DNA of 5,093 nucleotides from Pseudomonadota bacterium (GTDB taxonomy: Bacteria; Desulfobacterota; Syntrophia; Syntrophales; JADFWA01): positions 1 through 5,093 of the forward strand of contig JAUVKS010000156.1 in assembly GCA_030596145.1 (NCBI GenBank), written 5' to 3'. Shown piece after piece: positions 4,523 through 5,093 of this stretch. The notes under the pieces were generated by a model that saw nothing but the letters and a program-made list of their open reading frames with translations, did not search any database and was not told the origin of the DNA. How positions within the stretch are numbered: the first letter of the stretch is position 1; the number at the start of each line of letters is the position of its first letter. The position numbers and the translations under genes are program-made.

Positions 4523-4873
4523 CTACATCTCCACCTTCCGTGTCACATCCCTCTTGATAATATCAATCGCATCCATAAGAACGGGGAATACATTCTCCCT
4601 GAAATCACCGGCTACCACGACAAGCATGATATCATCCCCGGCAAGGAGCGTGCCCTCATTTACCTCAGCAAGCACCTCTATTATTCCCGGTTGTTTCTTC
4701 ATCTCCGCCACTATCTCCGCCAGTCTTTCCCTGTCTGCCTTAACCTCAAGACGGGAAACAGGGTTCCCATCCCTCGACGTCTCTCTCACCACACCGTTGT
4801 GACACAGTATCATTCCTGCCTTATGATATTCGGGATGTCCCTTTATCTTACTAATCATATCCAATAAATTCAT
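4523..4873 (-). CDS. moaE: MoaE-like molybdopterin synthase catalytic-subunit homologue, short form
   Basis: A 116-aa protein that I align by eye with MoaE, the large subunit of molybdopterin synthase, which adds sulfur from MoaD thiocarboxylate to precursor Z in molybdenum cofactor synthesis. Shared features are GVVR (27-30, the substrate Arg), VSRLEV (39-44), EGTLLAGDDIMLVVVAGD (73-90), Arg92, and the C-terminal lysines Lys107 and Lys113 in IKRDVTRKVE, close to the catalytic lysine pair (Lys119/Lys126) of E. coli MoaE. Differences are its length (E. coli about 150 aa) and Phe91 where E. coli has His103. Short MoaE-like proteins of this form occur in anaerobic bacteria, so a modified role is possible. 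AGGAGGA (4878-4884 on the plus strand) lies 4 bases before the ATG, fixing the start. No moaD or other cofactor gene is visible nearby. It is convergent with the kinase and divergent from the DciA-like gene. Confidence 0.75.
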   Translation of the reverse strand: MNLLDMISKIKGHPEYHKAGMILCHNGVVRETSRDGNPVSRLEVKADRERLAEIVAEMKKQPGIIEVLAEVNEGTLLAGDDIMLVVVAGDFRENVFPVLMDAIDIIKRDVTRKVEM

Positions 4874-4962
4874 GCTGTCCTCCTAACCCGGATAAACCGA
4901 AATCCGTAAAACGTAGATCTTTATTCAATTGACTAAAAAAAATAATTGTGAAAGAAAAAAGT

Positions 4963-5093
4963 ATGTATCCAAAACGAACGCGCCAAAAAAATCTCCAGAA
5001 ACTTGGTGATGTTCTGCAAAAAACCCTGAAAAGATTTAACATCTCCGGGAATTCGATTGACAGGAATATATGGGATGCATGGAACAAAGCGAT
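4963..5093 (+). CDS. DciA / DUF721-family protein, N-terminal part (runs off the window)
   Basis: The first 43 codons of a plus-strand gene cut by the window edge. The protein reads MYPKRTRQKNLQKLGDVLQ, then KTLKRF, and ends in RNIWDAWNKA. A basic N-terminus, an LGDVLQ/LxxLxKRF helix and an IWxxWxxA(V/I)G segment is the pattern of DUF721/DciA proteins, which interact with the replicative helicase DnaB and help load it in bacteria lacking DnaC/DnaI. The usual protein is about 100-170 aa, so most of it lies outside. The start is uncertain: ATG 4963 or GTG 4948, five codons upstream in the same frame. Neither has a good Shine-Dalgarno, and a TGA at 4930-4932 closes the frame upstream. It is divergent from the MoaE-like gene, and the 89-bp gap between them must hold both promoters, though none is clear. 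Confidence 0.65.
   Translation, partial: MYPKRTRQKNLQKLGDVLQKTLKRFNISGNSIDRNIWDAWNKA

Noticed and set aside
4929..4957. TTGACT as a -35 box for the DciA-like gene
   Set aside because: No TATAAT-like hexamer lies 16-18 bases downstream; the sequence there is A-rich without a -10 match.

Overview
This 5.1-kb window looks like ordinary chromosome from an anaerobic Gram-negative bacterium. The pcm–yqaA-like pair, the short MoaE-like protein and the DciA/DUF721 gene would fit Desulfobacterota (Deltaproteobacteria) or a related phylum. That assignment rests on protein style only and is tentative. The genes are mostly housekeeping or nucleotide-metabolism types. The intergenic gaps are unusually rich in palindromic repeats.

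Layout. On the minus strand, positions 1-1146 hold a tight three-gene operon, read from high to low coordinates: an unrecognised 117-aa helical protein, protein-L-isoaspartate methyltransferase (pcm), and the first 43 codons of a YqaA/DedA-type membrane protein. The last starts at a GTG inside the end of pcm and runs off the window. A 224-bp gap follows, containing a small plus-strand ORF with a very good Shine-Dalgarno. Next, still on the minus strand, is a PHP-domain phosphoesterase of the YciV/RNase AM type (1371-2243).

The 317-bp gap 2244-2560 carries two palindromes, each headed by GTAG as REP elements are, plus a short tandem repeat. On the plus strand a MacroD-type O-acetyl-ADP-ribose deacetylase (2561-3097) and a PfkB-family sugar/nucleoside kinase (3344-4270) follow. 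They are separated by two small hairpins and by a second REP-like pair in inverted orientation (3202-3261), arranged like a BIME. The kinase and the minus-strand MoaE-like gene (4523-4873) converge on a 235-bp nested palindrome with 17-bp perfect terminal inverted repeats, which resembles a MITE. At the right edge, divergent from moaE, is the start of a DciA/DUF721 gene.

How the genes work together. Pcm and the membrane protein form a conserved-looking stress or envelope operon. The PHP phosphoesterase, macrodomain hydrolase and PfkB kinase could all act on nucleotides or nucleosides, but they are not one operon and the repeats separate them, so a joint pathway is only a weak inference. I see no CRISPR array, phage, toxin-antitoxin or defence system. 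The most unusual content is the set of palindromic repeats and the small ORF near 1323.
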